Part shown: piece by piece, positions 1 through 8,387 of the stretch
Layout: the number at the start of each line of letters is the position of its first letter
How positions within the stretch are numbered: the first letter of the stretch is position 1
Source of the DNA: Lentilactobacillus kisonensis DSM 19906 = JCM 15041
GTDB lineage: Bacteria > Bacillota > Bacilli > Lactobacillales > Lactobacillaceae
Length of the DNA stretch: 64,000 nucleotides
Assembly: GCF_001434135.1 (NCBI RefSeq)
Contig: NZ_AZEB01000010.1
Span: 1 to 64,000 of the forward strand
Direction of reading: 5' to 3'
Made by a program: the position numbers and the translations under genes
The notes under the pieces: model-generated
Databases searched by the model: none
Told to the model about the DNA's origin: nothing
The model's input: the letters and a program-made list of their open reading frames with translations, nothing else

Positions 1-78
1 AAGAACGTGTTTCCTTGCTCACCATCAAAAACCACTTAACTTCAATCTAGGTTGCTGCCAGAATCGTAAGCCGCGCCA

Positions 79-393
79 TTAGTTTGTCTTGGTTACAGCT
101 CCCTGCCAAGCATTCATGCCACCCTTGACAGCAATCACCTTATAGCCATCATCACTCAAAATAGTAGCTGCTTCTTTGCTTCGATGACCTGAACGGCAAA
201 TTAAGTACCATGGTTGTGGATAGTTCGGTTCATCAATGCCGCGGGTTATTTGCGATAATGGCCAATTCTTAGCACCTGGAATATGGCCGTCCTGATATTC
301 ATTTTCCTCCCGAACATCCACAATCGTCGGTTTCATCGACAGTTGCTTTTGCAATTTAGCAGTTGAAATTTGCTTGAATTTAAAGAATAACAT
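79..393 (-). CDS. Rhodanese-like sulfurtransferase domain protein
   Basis: Single-domain rhodanese of 104 residues. The family moves sulfane sulfur through an active-site cysteine persulfide. Seen: an N-terminal hydrophobic stretch (LFFKFKQ), the early VDVREENEY motif, GHIPGAKNW, and the active-site loop CRSGHRS near residue 66, followed by the closing GGMNAW motif. The length suits a stand-alone rhodanese. I start at the ATG at 393, which has AGAAGGA 6-7 bases upstream, rather than at a TTG six codons earlier that lies inside this ribosome binding site. No partner gene is adjacent, so the sulfur acceptor is unknown. Confidence 0.9.
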   Translation of the reverse strand: MLFFKFKQISTAKLQKQLSMKPTIVDVREENEYQDGHIPGAKNWPLSQITRGIDEPNYPQPWYLICRSGHRSKEAATILSDDGYKVIAVKGGMNAWQGAVTKTN

Positions 394-535
394 TCTGATT
401 CCTTCTTTCAAAACAGTATCTAACCGGTGAACGATTACTTACAGGCTAACATTTCTGACTAGCTTTTAAAGGCATTGCCAATATTTGGCGAATCGGAAAT
501 TCGTGAAGGCTTTAGTTTGACCGTTAATGAAGGCC

Positions 536-1303
536 CTAGATTGGCTTATGTTTAAACATTTCATAGCCAAGGACTAGAAACACAAGCGCATAAATCACGT
601 TCCCCCAAATCAACGATGGCAAACTTAACAGTGTATTATGATCGTATGATGGATTGGACCATTCATTTGATAGAAAGAGCATATTAAATGGGTTCCATTT
701 CAAAATAACTGAAAGGCTGCCAGCCGCTTTTAAGAGCAACTCTGATACGCCTTGGCCAACAAAACAAACCACAATGCCAGTCGCAATTGCCACCGCGCTA
801 GTCTTGCTGACACATGCCAACATGACAATCATCCCAATAATAATTAGCGATCCCAGAAGGTCAACTAAAGTTTCCGTTACCAAATTAGTCATCAGAGATT
901 GGCCATACAAGTAGTTTTGATTAAAAGCAAATCGTCGACCGTAAATAAGTGGCTTTAAAATCAACGTCAAGCCAAAAACTAACCCATGAAGATAGATATC
1001 ATAAGCGCCAATGACCAAAAACTTTGCCAAAAAGACAAGTGTGCGACCGTTACCCTGAACAATCAAATGCTTGATGGTGCCGTACTCAAACTCCGAGGAA
1101 ATTGTATTCGCAGCAATCACGATCAACATGATCATCGCCCACTGAAATCCCGCAAAGCCGGCTGAAATATAAAAACGAGCATCGCTGGAATGGATCGTCA
1201 TAGCACCAACGATTCCCATTAGAACAAATATGACTAGCGGTGTATACACCGTACTTCTCTTATGCCACACCTTATAAAATTCCTGTCTCAATATATCAGC
1301 CAT
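536..1303 (-). CDS. ABC-2 type transporter permease (lantibiotic-immunity/BcrB-like)
   Basis: Membrane subunit of about 255 residues with six predicted helices. The N-terminus LRQEFYKVWHKRSTVYTPL is the style of the permeases in LanFEG/BcrABC exporters, which expel membrane-active peptides or lipids. The motif GTIKHLIVQGNGR about residue 75 and the WNPFNMLF segment near residue 205 recur in the other such permeases of this window (20007, 20787, 23471, 24484, 25278). The stop of the upstream ATPase and this ATG share one base (TAATG), so the two are translationally coupled. There is only one permease gene here, so it probably works as a homodimer. Substrate unknown. Confidence 0.82.
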   Translation of the reverse strand: MADILRQEFYKVWHKRSTVYTPLVIFVLMGIVGAMTIHSSDARFYISAGFAGFQWAMIMLIVIAANTISSEFEYGTIKHLIVQGNGRTLVFLAKFLVIGAYDIYLHGLVFGLTLILKPLIYGRRFAFNQNYLYGQSLMTNLVTETLVDLLGSLIIIGMIVMLACVSKTSAVAIATGIVVCFVGQGVSELLLKAAGSLSVILKWNPFNMLFLSNEWSNPSYDHNTLLSLPSLIWGNVIYALVFLVLGYEMFKHKPI

Positions 1304-2208
1304 TACGCACGCACCTCGCTTTTACTTTCATCAAGCATCTTGACCAAAATAGACTCAATATCGGTTTGGCAATGATAAATATTTGTGATGGCAATTCCGT
1401 GATTAATTAAAAAGGGCAATAATTCAACGATTCCCTGAGATGCTGATAAGGTAACCGATATTTGCCCATTACGAATTTCTGCTTGATAGCCATTATTGAC
1501 CAGGATCTCTTTGGCTTCGATATTATTACGAGTTTGTAAAATATAGTCATGATTGTCAGCTTGACGAAGCTCGCTAATGGCCGTTGCCAAAACCACTTTA
1601 CCATCATTGATTAAAATAACGTCGTCAACAATTTTAGCTAATTCACTTAAAATATGACTGGAAACAATAAAAGTGGTTCCTTTCTTTGCCCGTTTCATAA
1701 TCAAATGACGGAGATCCCGATTAGATTGGGGATCCAGCCCGTTCATTGGTTCATCTAGAATAACCAATTCTGGTTGGTTAATGATTGCCAGCGCAATGCC
1801 TAATTTTTGTTTCATCCCCAGTGAATAATGGGTTGCTTTGCGATTAATATAATGGTTCATATGAAGCTCATCGATCACTTCTTGAATATCGGCTTTGTTG
1901 GATGAATATAGTTGAAAGTGCTGTAACCCGGTCAAAAATGGGTAAATAGCCGGTTTTTCAATTAAAAAACCAACTTTTCGAAAAACTGATTGATCATGCG
2001 CTTTGACTGAGCGGCCGTCAAAAACGACTTGACCGCTAAAGCTAGGGTAAAGCCCTAAAATCGCCTTCATAATTGTTGATTTACCAGCGCCATTGGGGCC
2101 AACCAGGCCGACAACTTTACCACGGAGGATCGTAAACGACACGTGATCCAAGACTTGCTTATTACCAAATTTCTTACTGAGATTGTGTACTTTTAGTATC
2201 TGAGTCAT
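1303..2208 (-). CDS. ABC transporter ATP-binding protein (BcrA/LanF-like)
   Basis: Cytoplasmic ATPase of 301 residues. Visible are Walker A GPNGAGKST (about 38-46), Q-loop region, signature YSLGMKQK about 129, Walker B LVILDEPMNGLDP about 149, and the switch His in VSSHILSEL. A C-terminal extension of about 85 residues follows the nucleotide-binding domain, as in BcrA-type proteins. ATG is preceded by GGGAAGGG. It precedes the permease with a one-base overlap and follows a membrane XRE gene 51 bases upstream, so the three probably form one unit. Likely a peptide or antibiotic efflux/immunity pump; substrate inferred from family only. Confidence 0.88.
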   Translation of the reverse strand: MTQILKVHNLSKKFGNKQVLDHVSFTILRGKVVGLVGPNGAGKSTIMKAILGLYPSFSGQVVFDGRSVKAHDQSVFRKVGFLIEKPAIYPFLTGLQHFQLYSSNKADIQEVIDELHMNHYINRKATHYSLGMKQKLGIALAIINQPELVILDEPMNGLDPQSNRDLRHLIMKRAKKGTTFIVSSHILSELAKIVDDVILINDGKVVLATAISELRQADNHDYILQTRNNIEAKEILVNNGYQAEIRNGQISVTLSASQGIVELLPFLINHGIAITNIYHCQTDIESILVKMLDESKSEVRA

Positions 2209-2259
2209 TGATATCCCTTCCCTATTTCATCACGGAAACTTCAATCGCCCAGAGTGACA

Positions 2260-2844
2260 CTAACGATGTACCCTTACCAACCGTTTAATCTGAATTGCCG
2301 CATCAATTAATACAATCAAACCAATGACATAACATGTAATGTTGAGGCCAGCTCCCATAGCGGAAAGGTTGAACCAGCCACTAATGAATGCTAACACACC
2401 AAATGCAACCTCTCCGGTTAGAAAAGGAATTTGGGAGTTAATTAGCCGCCGACCATAGCGGGATACCAGTAATCGGAGTCCAATCGCAAACATGAAAAGA
2501 AAGTCTACCCATAAAAACCCACGTGAGGTAGAAAGTTGCGTGATCCGTTCTACGAATATGACCACGATCATAATCGTAATGATCGTAGCAGGGTGTTTCG
2601 CATACTTCGTTTTATCAAAGGTTGTTGTAGCTGATTCATCCAGGTTCCCCGTCAGTTCATCAAGTGATATATGATAAATGGCTGCCAATTGCGTTAAGGA
2701 ATCAATGTCCGGTCGATTTCTACCAGTTTCCCAACTTGAAATTGTTTTCCGTGAAACATGTAATTTATCTGCCAGTTCTTGTTGCGTAAACGCAGCCTCA
2801 CTCCTTTTTAATTTAAGTTGTTGGGCAAAATGATTTTCGATCAT
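2260..2844 (-). CDS. XRE-family regulator with C-terminal membrane domain
   Basis: Residues about 6-62 form a HTH_3 domain (FTQQELADKLHVSRKTISSWE, then GRNRPDID). From about residue 85 the protein has four hydrophobic segments, so it is predicted to be a membrane-anchored DNA-binding protein. It resembles the regulator at 22548: both share the VSRKT-S-WETGRNRPDID block and a GF-VDFLF-FA-GLRL-VSR block in the membrane part. AGGAGG stands upstream; the second of two adjacent ATGs gives better spacing. It lies directly before the ABC pair and likely controls it in response to a membrane-level signal; that role is inference. Confidence 0.85.
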   Translation of the reverse strand: MIENHFAQQLKLKRSEAAFTQQELADKLHVSRKTISSWETGRNRPDIDSLTQLAAIYHISLDELTGNLDESATTTFDKTKYAKHPATIITIMIVVIFVERITQLSTSRGFLWVDFLFMFAIGLRLLVSRYGRRLINSQIPFLTGEVAFGVLAFISGWFNLSAMGAGLNITCYVIGLIVLIDAAIQIKRLVRVHR

Positions 2845-3084
2845 CATGATCCTCCTAAAAGTAATGCCAACCGTCTATTCCAGCAAGCTATTCATTCTAG
2901 CACTAGCGAAATGACTGCTATTCTAAAGGGATAAAATAATAATTTTATGTATGTTGCTAAGTAATTGAAAACCGGAAACTTATGGTTTTTAATATAAACT
3001 TCCTAAATATTTTATACGCCAAATCAGCCTCTACCGCAAGTCATATCAGGAATTAGAAGAATCCTACTGATTTTTATCATAAAG

Positions 3085-3147
3085 TGGAAGCATACTTCCA
3101 TATTTTATATTTTTATCTCCAAATGGAAGTATGATTCCATTTGGAGA
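3085..3147. promoter_or_regulatory. Paired palindromic sites, candidate operators
   Basis: Two copies of TGGAAGYATRMTTCCA stand at 3085-3100 and 3124-3139, 39 bases apart, which is close to four helical turns. The second is the core of a larger perfect palindrome at 3116-3147 (13-base arms TCTCCAAATGGAA around GTATGA). They lie in the 590-bp gap between the divergent XRE-ABC unit and the ABC pair starting at 3434. Repeated dyads at such spacing are typical of cooperative repressor operators. Which protein binds is unknown. A short stem-loop RNA is the alternative. Confidence 0.45.
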
Positions 3148-3297
3148 CAACTTTGTCATGTATTAATCAAAAATAACCACTCTAATGCCACGTCTTAGAA
3201 ACTCAGCTCCCCAATCCATTGCCTTGAACAAACTTTCAGCGTACATTCAGTGTGTCAAGAACACTAATTTTAATATTTAATTCGACAACTTATATGG

Positions 3298-3345
3298 ATT
3301 CCTGATAGTATTATCACCAATTGCTATCAGGAATTTTAGATTTTT
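3298..3345 (+). terminator. Rho-independent terminator or attenuator without an obvious upstream gene
   Basis: An 11-base-pair stem (ATTCCTGATAG with CTATCAGGAAT) and a 15-base loop is followed by TTTTAGATTTTTT on the plus strand. No plus-strand gene is visible between 2845 and 3298, but the ABC gene at 3434 lies 90 bases downstream. It could therefore end a small RNA or act as an attenuator in that operon's leader. The rest of the 2845-3433 gap shows nothing else that I can name. Confidence 0.5.
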
Positions 3346-3433
3346 TATGGCTCACACAACAATAATCATTTTGAGAGGTGTGCCGCTAACCTATTTGTGA
3401 CCTAACTAATTTTTGAAAAAGGAGCTTCCCTGC

Positions 3434-4201
3434 ATGATCGAATTTAACCATCTACAAAAGGTGTATGACTCAACTGCTGCCTTGAAGGACCTATCACTTC
3501 GCATTCCCAATGGTAAAATTTTTGGTTTCCTCGGCCATAACGGCGCTGGGAAATCAACCACTTTAAAAAGTTTGGTGAGCGTCATTGAACCTACCTCAGG
3601 CACCATCACCGTCGATGGTGACAACTTAGCCGACCACCGGCTTGCCATCAAAAAACGAATTGGCTACGTACCGGATTCCCCTGATATTTTTCTCGAACTC
3701 ACCGCCAACGATTATTGGGATCTCATTGCTTCAGCCTATCAAATTCCAAAGGACCATCGCCATAAGCGACAAGCTGAGCTCATGGATCTTTTTGATATGA
3801 CTGCCCACGCTGATTCACCCATTGGCGACTTCTCTCACGGAATGCGGCAAAAAGCCATCGTCATCGGTGCCCTTCTCCCTGATCCAGATATCTGGGTCCT
3901 TGATGAACCAATGACTGGCTTGGATCCCCAAGCAATCTATGATTTGAAACAATTAATGAGAAACCACGCCGCTAAGGGGAAAACAGTCATCTTTTCGACC
4001 CACGTTCTTGCCACTGCCCAGGAACTATGCGATGATTTAGCCATTTTACGTCACGGTGACTTAATTTATAATGGTTCCGTTAAGCAGCTGCTCAGCACCA
4101 TGCCAGACGCAACGTTAGAAACCATTTATCTTAAAATGGCCGGCAGAACGGCTGACCAGCAGACTGTCAACGACCTTGAGAGAAGTGATCGCAATGATTA
4201 A
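3434..4201 (+). CDS. ABC transporter ATP-binding protein
   Basis: ATPase of 255 residues: Walker A GHNGAGKST about 36-44, a Q-loop glycine/proline region (GYVPDSPDIF), signature DFSHGMRQK about 132, Walker B IWVLDEPMTGLDP about 152, and switch His in STHVLATAQ. The ABC_tran type with aspartate-rich GLDP matches exporters of the DrrA/YhaQ/EcsA-like group. ATG at 3434 follows AAAGGAG by ten bases, and a TTG seven codons upstream overlaps that site and is rejected. The 3' end overlaps the permease start by eight bases. Probable exporter with the 530-residue-class permease that follows; substrate unknown. Confidence 0.88.
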   Translation: MIEFNHLQKVYDSTAALKDLSLRIPNGKIFGFLGHNGAGKSTTLKSLVSVIEPTSGTITVDGDNLADHRLAIKKRIGYVPDSPDIFLELTANDYWDLIASAYQIPKDHRHKRQAELMDLFDMTAHADSPIGDFSHGMRQKAIVIGALLPDPDIWVLDEPMTGLDPQAIYDLKQLMRNHAAKGKTVIFSTHVLATAQELCDDLAILRHGDLIYNGSVKQLLSTMPDATLETIYLKMAGRTADQQTVNDLERSDRND

Positions 4202-5768
4202 TCGTCAGCTACTACAACTTATGAAAGTTAACCTGCTATACGCCAACCCACAATTGACACGCCGACAGCGGGAAAAGGGCAAAACTGGCACCGCTCTTTA
4301 TCGCTCTTTAATCAGCCAATACCTTGCGATTGGGGTGGTCTTTGCAGTTATTTTTGGTGGCACCATGTTATTTGCTGATCTCTATCACAACGTTGGTGTC
4401 TTCACCAATCTAATCGCCCTCTTTACCATCATTGGCCTTACGCAAACGATCACTGCCATTAATAACGTCTTTTTCGAAAGTAAGGACCTTAAAGATTACC
4501 TGCCATTGCCATTGAACCAATGGGCCGTTTTCGTTGCCAAGTTTTCGGTTATCGTTTTAATAATCTTACCAATGGAAATTCCAGCTTGGCTCATCTTTAT
4601 ACTAGCTGGTGTAAAAGCTGGCCGGTTTATTGGAATTAGCATTGCCATCGGCACAATCATGTTCGTCCTTTTCTACACTTGTTTATTTTTAGCCTGTTCT
4701 ACTGCAATTTTTAGCTTTGCCCAAACTAAAGTCTATCAACATCATCAAAAATTGATGACTTTCTTGATGACCGGCTTATCAATGGTGGCAATGTTTGCCG
4801 CAATTTTTGTGATGAACACAACCGACGACGGCCAATCCGTTAACTCATTTATTATTCCTGGATTCTCCCAGCTCCATCAAGCGGTGGCTAACCCGTTCAG
4901 CATGGAGAGCTTCATCGTTATTGCCATTTTGCTTGGCGGAATTGCTATCTTTGGGGCGATCATGCAGAAGATTCTCTTGCCTAAAGTATTAAGTGGTACC
5001 AATGTTCAACAGATTCGCAAACCAAAGCGGAAACATAAAAGCAATGGTGGCATGACCCGTCAGTTTATTCGTTATAATTTAGGATTGTTAAAAAATCCCA
5101 ATCTGTTAATGCAGTCGCTTTCGATGACAATCTTTCCCGTTTGTATTTTTACCATTATTTTTGTCTTTCAAGATGGCCTTAACTTGGCTTTGTTGCCTGC
5201 CCAAGATGCTGGCGTAACCTTCCTCGCTGGGATTGCCGTTGCTGTCACGGCAATCAATCAGGGATCGCTGGTCGGTGTATTCATTTCGCTAGATCGGCAA
5301 AACTTGTCGTTTATCAAATCCTTACCAATCGACTTCAAAAGCTACCTTTGGCTAAAGTTTAAGCTCATTGTCATGCTTCAAGGAATCATCTTAATGATCC
5401 TCGCAATCGCACTCGGCGTCCTAACTAAATTAATATGGCTTAATATTTTAACGCTCTCACTAGGCGTTCTCCTCGGAAATCTGCTTGCCAGTGCCTACAA
5501 CTTCACCCGCGACTGGCGGTTATTAGATCTCACTTGGACAAATGCCACTCAATTGTTCAACCGTGGTGGAGGCAACCTATTAATCGGCCTCGTTACATTT
5601 GGCACAATTATCATTGGTGCCACGTTGATTACAGTCTATATCTTACTAGTTCGTGCTTACTCACCATTACTTATTAATAGCGTGGCAATGCTCCTAATTG
5701 CAGCACCATCCATTTGGCTACTGTGGCATTATTATCGCTACTGGCTGAAGGCAAACTTGGCATTATGA
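4194..5768 (+). CDS. ABC transporter permease, large multi-helix type
   Basis: Integral membrane protein of 524 residues with about 10-12 helices in two halves, separated by a basic cytoplasmic linker (KPKRKHKSNGG near residue 280). This long form, about twice an ordinary ABC-2 permease, occurs in Firmicutes beside a single ATPase gene, as here. The segment SLPIDFKSYLWLKFKL about residue 380 and its N-terminal counterpart YLPLPLNQWAVFVAKF are the paired coupling-type motifs of the two halves, implying internal duplication. ATG 4194 sits in ATGATTAA and overlaps the ATPase stop by eight bases. Substrate not recognisable. Confidence 0.82.
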   Translation: MINRQLLQLMKVNLLYANPQLTRRQREKGKTGTALYRSLISQYLAIGVVFAVIFGGTMLFADLYHNVGVFTNLIALFTIIGLTQTITAINNVFFESKDLKDYLPLPLNQWAVFVAKFSVIVLIILPMEIPAWLIFILAGVKAGRFIGISIAIGTIMFVLFYTCLFLACSTAIFSFAQTKVYQHHQKLMTFLMTGLSMVAMFAAIFVMNTTDDGQSVNSFIIPGFSQLHQAVANPFSMESFIVIAILLGGIAIFGAIMQKILLPKVLSGTNVQQIRKPKRKHKSNGGMTRQFIRYNLGLLKNPNLLMQSLSMTIFPVCIFTIIFVFQDGLNLALLPAQDAGVTFLAGIAVAVTAINQGSLVGVFISLDRQNLSFIKSLPIDFKSYLWLKFKLIVMLQGIILMILAIALGVLTKLIWLNILTLSLGVLLGNLLASAYNFTRDWRLLDLTWTNATQLFNRGGGNLLIGLVTFGTIIIGATLITVYILLVRAYSPLLINSVAMLLIAAPSIWLLWHYYRYWLKANLAL

Positions 5769-5833
5769 CACACTAACTGGCCTTATAATCAGTATGATAT
5801 AAGATTAGTAATTTTTCAGCTCATTAAAATTAA

Positions 5834-5876
5834 AAAGCCCTCAACAGTTACTGTGCCGGTTATTGTTGAGGGCTTT
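5834..5876 (+). terminator. Terminator after the 3434-5768 ABC operon
   Basis: A 13-base-pair stem AAAGCCCTCAACA paired with TGTTGAGGGCTTT around a 17-base loop, 65 bases after the permease stop. The U-tract after the stem is short (CTTTGG), so efficiency may be moderate. Confidence 0.7.
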
Positions 5877-6056
5877 GGTGTTCATATTGACATGACTTCT
5901 TTGCAACATAGATATACCATGGCAATTTTCAAATGTGAACTCAAATCACCAGCATTGAACCCTAATGATACAAAGCCCATTACCTAGACGAATTCTGCAG
6001 ACAATTCTAAACAAGTGCTACAATGAAAGTATTCATTTTCACCAAAGGAGAATTTC

Positions 6057-6443
6057 ATGATTAACAGTTACAAAGAATTCTGGACTCATATTTTTACGAT
6101 GAACGCCAAAGCTAATCGGTCACAATATTGGTGGCCAGTCATTATTAACTATATTCTTGGCGGGATTGCTGTTGGTATTATTGAAAACATTCTGGGACAT
6201 CCACTAAGCACGATCTACACACCAGGCGACCTATACGTTGATTCAACCGTTCGCTCAGTTGCCTTTGTCGTTTGGATTGGCACCTTTACCGTTAAGGCTC
6301 GCCGATTGCACGATACTAACCGCAGCGCCTGGTGGATTTTGATTGAAATCATTCCGCTTATTGGGACAATCTGGTTCTTTATTTTAACTTTACTACCAGG
6401 TGTTTCCGATTCCCGTTGGGGTAAAAATCAACGGAATATCTAA
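6057..6443 (+). CDS. DUF805 small membrane protein
   Basis: A 128-residue membrane protein of the DUF805 family (YhaH-type). Seen: the N-terminal SYKEFW block, NRSQYWWPVIINYI, later the family signature ARRLHDTNRSAWW about residue 80, then a last helix and the ending LLPGVSDSRWGKNQ. About four helices. AAAGGAGAATTTC precedes the ATG. It has its own terminator at 6476. Function of the family is not established. Confidence 0.9.
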   Translation: MINSYKEFWTHIFTMNAKANRSQYWWPVIINYILGGIAVGIIENILGHPLSTIYTPGDLYVDSTVRSVAFVVWIGTFTVKARRLHDTNRSAWWILIEIIPLIGTIWFFILTLLPGVSDSRWGKNQRNI

Positions 6444-6475
6444 CCTTAACTCAATAATCATCATGCACAAAGTAA

Positions 6476-6513
6476 AGCCCTTAACAACAACTACCTAAAT
6501 TGCTGTTAGGGCT
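6476..6513 (+). terminator. Terminator after DUF805 gene
   Basis: Imperfect stem AGCCCTTAACAACAA paired with TTGCTGTTAGGGCT, followed by CTATTTATG. It lies 32 bases after the DUF805 stop and faces the convergent SAP gene, so it may serve both. Confidence 0.6.
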
Positions 6514-6574
6514 CTATTTATGTAGAAGTCATTTCTCCAATAGCACTTCATCAAAAAGCACAACTTAATCCTAA

Positions 6575-7201
6575 TCAATCATTAAATCCCTGCTTCAAAA
6601 ATGGCTTAATTTCATCGCCATACTTTATTAATAAATCATGTTGATAACTTTTAGGCCCCGTCGACCGTTTAACTTTCTGCCAGAGAATAACCGCTACTTT
6701 TATTTTCTGGTTAAACCGCAAACTAGTTGGATCTGCGCAAAAGTCCTTCACAAAGTTATTCCATTGATAGGTTTGCGCCTCTTTTGACTGACTAACGAGC
6801 TGGTCCGACTCTTCATATTCTCTAATTAAATCACCAACTGTAATCGCTAAATCGTTATCGGTTTCCGCTTTGCGTTTGATAACCGCCATTTTCTTTTTAA
6901 ACGAGAACTTAGTGACCCCAAAATAGTTAGCAAAGAATTTTCGGGCGGCATCATTAAAAGCAAATCCGGAACCAACTAGTGGCGTTTGAAGCGAGATTTC
7001 ATCCGAAGTCAACAATTTATGGATTGGGCGCTTGCGATTGGGGTGAATCATCTGCTTTGGCGTCCCAGATAAATATGCCAGAATATAATGATTCAATTCA
7101 GCTTTGGTACCATACGTTGGCAAGCCATATGATCGACACAACGCAATCAGATCGGTTTTATAGTAATATTTAGACTTAAATTGAGCTGGTGTGATGATCA
7201 T
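6575..7201 (-). CDS. SAP-domain protein (DUF6434-like)
   Basis: A 208-residue soluble protein. Residues about 8-45 (KSKYYYKTDLIALCRSYGLPTYGTKAELNHYI) fit a SAP helix-turn-helix, a DNA- or RNA-binding motif. The middle block FNDAARKFFANYFGVTKFSF and the later FVKDFCADPTSLRFNQKIKV look like the modules that accompany SAP in many Firmicutes proteins. Lysine-rich linkers fit nucleic acid binding. ATG follows GGAGG closely. Role unknown in the family, and no operon partner exists here. Confidence 0.7.
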   Translation of the reverse strand: MIITPAQFKSKYYYKTDLIALCRSYGLPTYGTKAELNHYILAYLSGTPKQMIHPNRKRPIHKLLTSDEISLQTPLVGSGFAFNDAARKFFANYFGVTKFSFKKKMAVIKRKAETDNDLAITVGDLIREYEESDQLVSQSKEAQTYQWNNFVKDFCADPTSLRFNQKIKVAVILWQKVKRSTGPKSYQHDLLIKYGDEIKPFLKQGFND

Positions 7202-7336
7202 TAGCCTCCAAGAAATTCTAATTTAAATTAATTATACGCTTTATTCAAATGAAGCTTGAAAATGAAATTTGGAACGGTCAAAATTAATATATGCCCCGTT
7301 AGCGATGATCAATGCCTAATGTAAACTAATGGTTTC

Positions 7337-7366
7337 TTGTCAGCAGCCTACTAATCATGATATGGT
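7337..7366 (+). promoter_or_regulatory. Candidate promoter of the small membrane-protein cluster
   Basis: TTGTCA at 7337-7342 and TATGGT at 7361-7366 with an 18-base spacer, about 30 bases before the first ribosome binding site of the cluster at 7402-8931. Read by eye only. Confidence 0.45.
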
Positions 7367-7401
7367 GCCAATATATTGATAGTAAAGGAGTAGCCTAAAT
7401 C

Positions 7402-7584
7402 TTGAAGAAGCACCTATTTTGGGTCATACTTGCGATTTCGTTTATCTTCGCAATTATGAGTTGGGGGCTCAGCCAAGTTTGGATTCAATTATTTCCACAA
7501 GAAGCGGCCTTATTGACCGCAACCACAATCATCATTTTTTCGTTGATTGCAATTCAGCTAATTGATTCACTAGAAAATAACTAA
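7402..7584 (+). CDS. Small two-helix membrane protein 1
   Basis: Sixty residues, TTG start, AAAGGAG 11 bases upstream. Two hydrophobic helices (FWVILAISFIFAIMSW and LTATTIIIFSLIAIQL) joined by a short polar turn, with basic N-terminus and acidic C-terminus. First of a run of six tiny membrane-protein genes read in one direction with overlaps. I do not recognise the family. Confidence 0.7.
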   Translation: MKKHLFWVILAISFIFAIMSWGLSQVWIQLFPQEAALLTATTIIIFSLIAIQLIDSLENN

Positions 7585-7607
7585 CTGGTAACATCGGGGG
7601 AATTCGT

Positions 7608-7859
7608 ATCAATCACACCAGAAATCAAATCACTAAACAAGCAACAAAATACACCAGGATCACGAAGACTCTTGATTGGCTGTGGCTTTTATCCGTCATT
7701 ATCCTTTTGATTACCTGGTTTCTTCACATGACACTGCTACAAGTTATCACTGGTTTTATAGTTGGACTAAGTTCTTTGGTAACGCTGGCTTTTGAGCTTC
7801 TCAACTTATTCCAACAGCGAAAGGACTTATCAAAGAAGGAAGGACCCCATCATGACTAA
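7608..7859 (+). CDS. Small two-helix membrane protein 2, no standard start codon
   Basis: An open frame of 84 codons from an ATC at 7608 to TAA at 7857-7859. It encodes a basic N-terminus (about 22 residues), helix WLWLLSVIILLITWFL, a second helix GFIVGLSSLVTLAFELL, and a charged tail. A GGGGGA ribosome binding site lies seven bases before the ATC. The frame is open back to 7581 but holds no ATG, GTG or TTG until a TTG inside the first helix. The stop overlaps the next gene by eight bases (ATGACTAA), as expected for a real coupled gene. Either an AUC start is used, or the start was mutated from ATG, or the base is a sequencing error. Confidence 0.6.
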   Translation: MNHTRNQITKQATKYTRITKTLDWLWLLSVIILLITWFLHMTLLQVITGFIVGLSSLVTLAFELLNLFQQRKDLSKKEGPHHD

Positions 7860-8139
7860 ACAACTACTCAAAAAAGCCGCCCGGGCAACTAATGCGTGGT
7901 TTGGCATTGGCATTTTGGGCGGCATTATTTTCATTCCAATTGACCTCCTCTTTCATAAACAAAATAACTTGCTTGACCTATTCCAATTACTCATTCAATT
8001 CATTAGAAATCATTCTTTGATTGGCATTGGTTTAATTATTGGTTGCCTCGCAGCTGGGTGGCTCATCATCTTCTTAGTCATTTACTTTTTTGTTTGGCTT
8101 AATCAGGCGATGGCTAACAAAGATTATTTTCATAAGTGA
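7852..8139 (+). CDS. Small membrane protein 3
   Basis: A 95-residue protein with a basic N-terminus (KQLLKKAARATN), one helix GIGILGGIIFIPIDLLF, an amphipathic middle and a second long helix IGIGLIIGCLAAGWLIIFLVIYFFVWL. AAGGAAGG stands eight bases before the ATG, which overlaps the preceding frame by eight bases. Family not recognised. Confidence 0.75.
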   Translation: MTKQLLKKAARATNAWFGIGILGGIIFIPIDLLFHKQNNLLDLFQLLIQFIRNHSLIGIGLIIGCLAAGWLIIFLVIYFFVWLNQAMANKDYFHK

Positions 8140-8149
8140 GGTCATTCTA

Positions 8150-8368
8150 ATGGCTAAAATCCGCCAGTTTTCAATTCAAATTAAGGAACATCCATTTGAG
8201 ACGTTGCTTTTAATTATGTCAATCGCCCTCTTCCGCTGGGTACTGTCTTTAAACAGCATTCTCGAATGGATTGTCATTTCATTGCCAGCAGGCTACTGGT
8301 TATTCATTATTTTCGAATTTTGGAGGAGTCAGAAAGATCAGAACTCATCGAATTCATCATCAAAATAA
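8150..8368 (+). CDS. Small two-helix membrane protein 4
   Basis: Seventy-two residues: positively charged start, helix TLLLIMSIALFRWVL, helix WIVISLPAGYWLFIIFEFW, and a serine/asparagine tail. ATG 8150 has AAGTGAGG upstream, ten bases after the previous stop. An in-frame ATG at 8090 lies inside gene 3 and lacks a ribosome site. Its layout resembles protein 2 (helix, turn, helix ending FE, then a QxKD tail), which hints at a duplication but is too short to prove. Confidence 0.7.
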   Translation: MAKIRQFSIQIKEHPFETLLLIMSIALFRWVLSLNSILEWIVISLPAGYWLFIIFEFWRSQKDQNSSNSSSK

Positions 8369-8387
8369 CGCTGGCAACGGCCGCCGA

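Noticed and set aside
1-78. Possible gene at the left edge
   Set aside because: No open frame with a family feature; too short to judge.
654-914. Plus-strand ORF inside the ABC permease gene
   Set aside because: It is the opposite-strand shadow of the 536-1303 gene, has no ribosome site and no family features.
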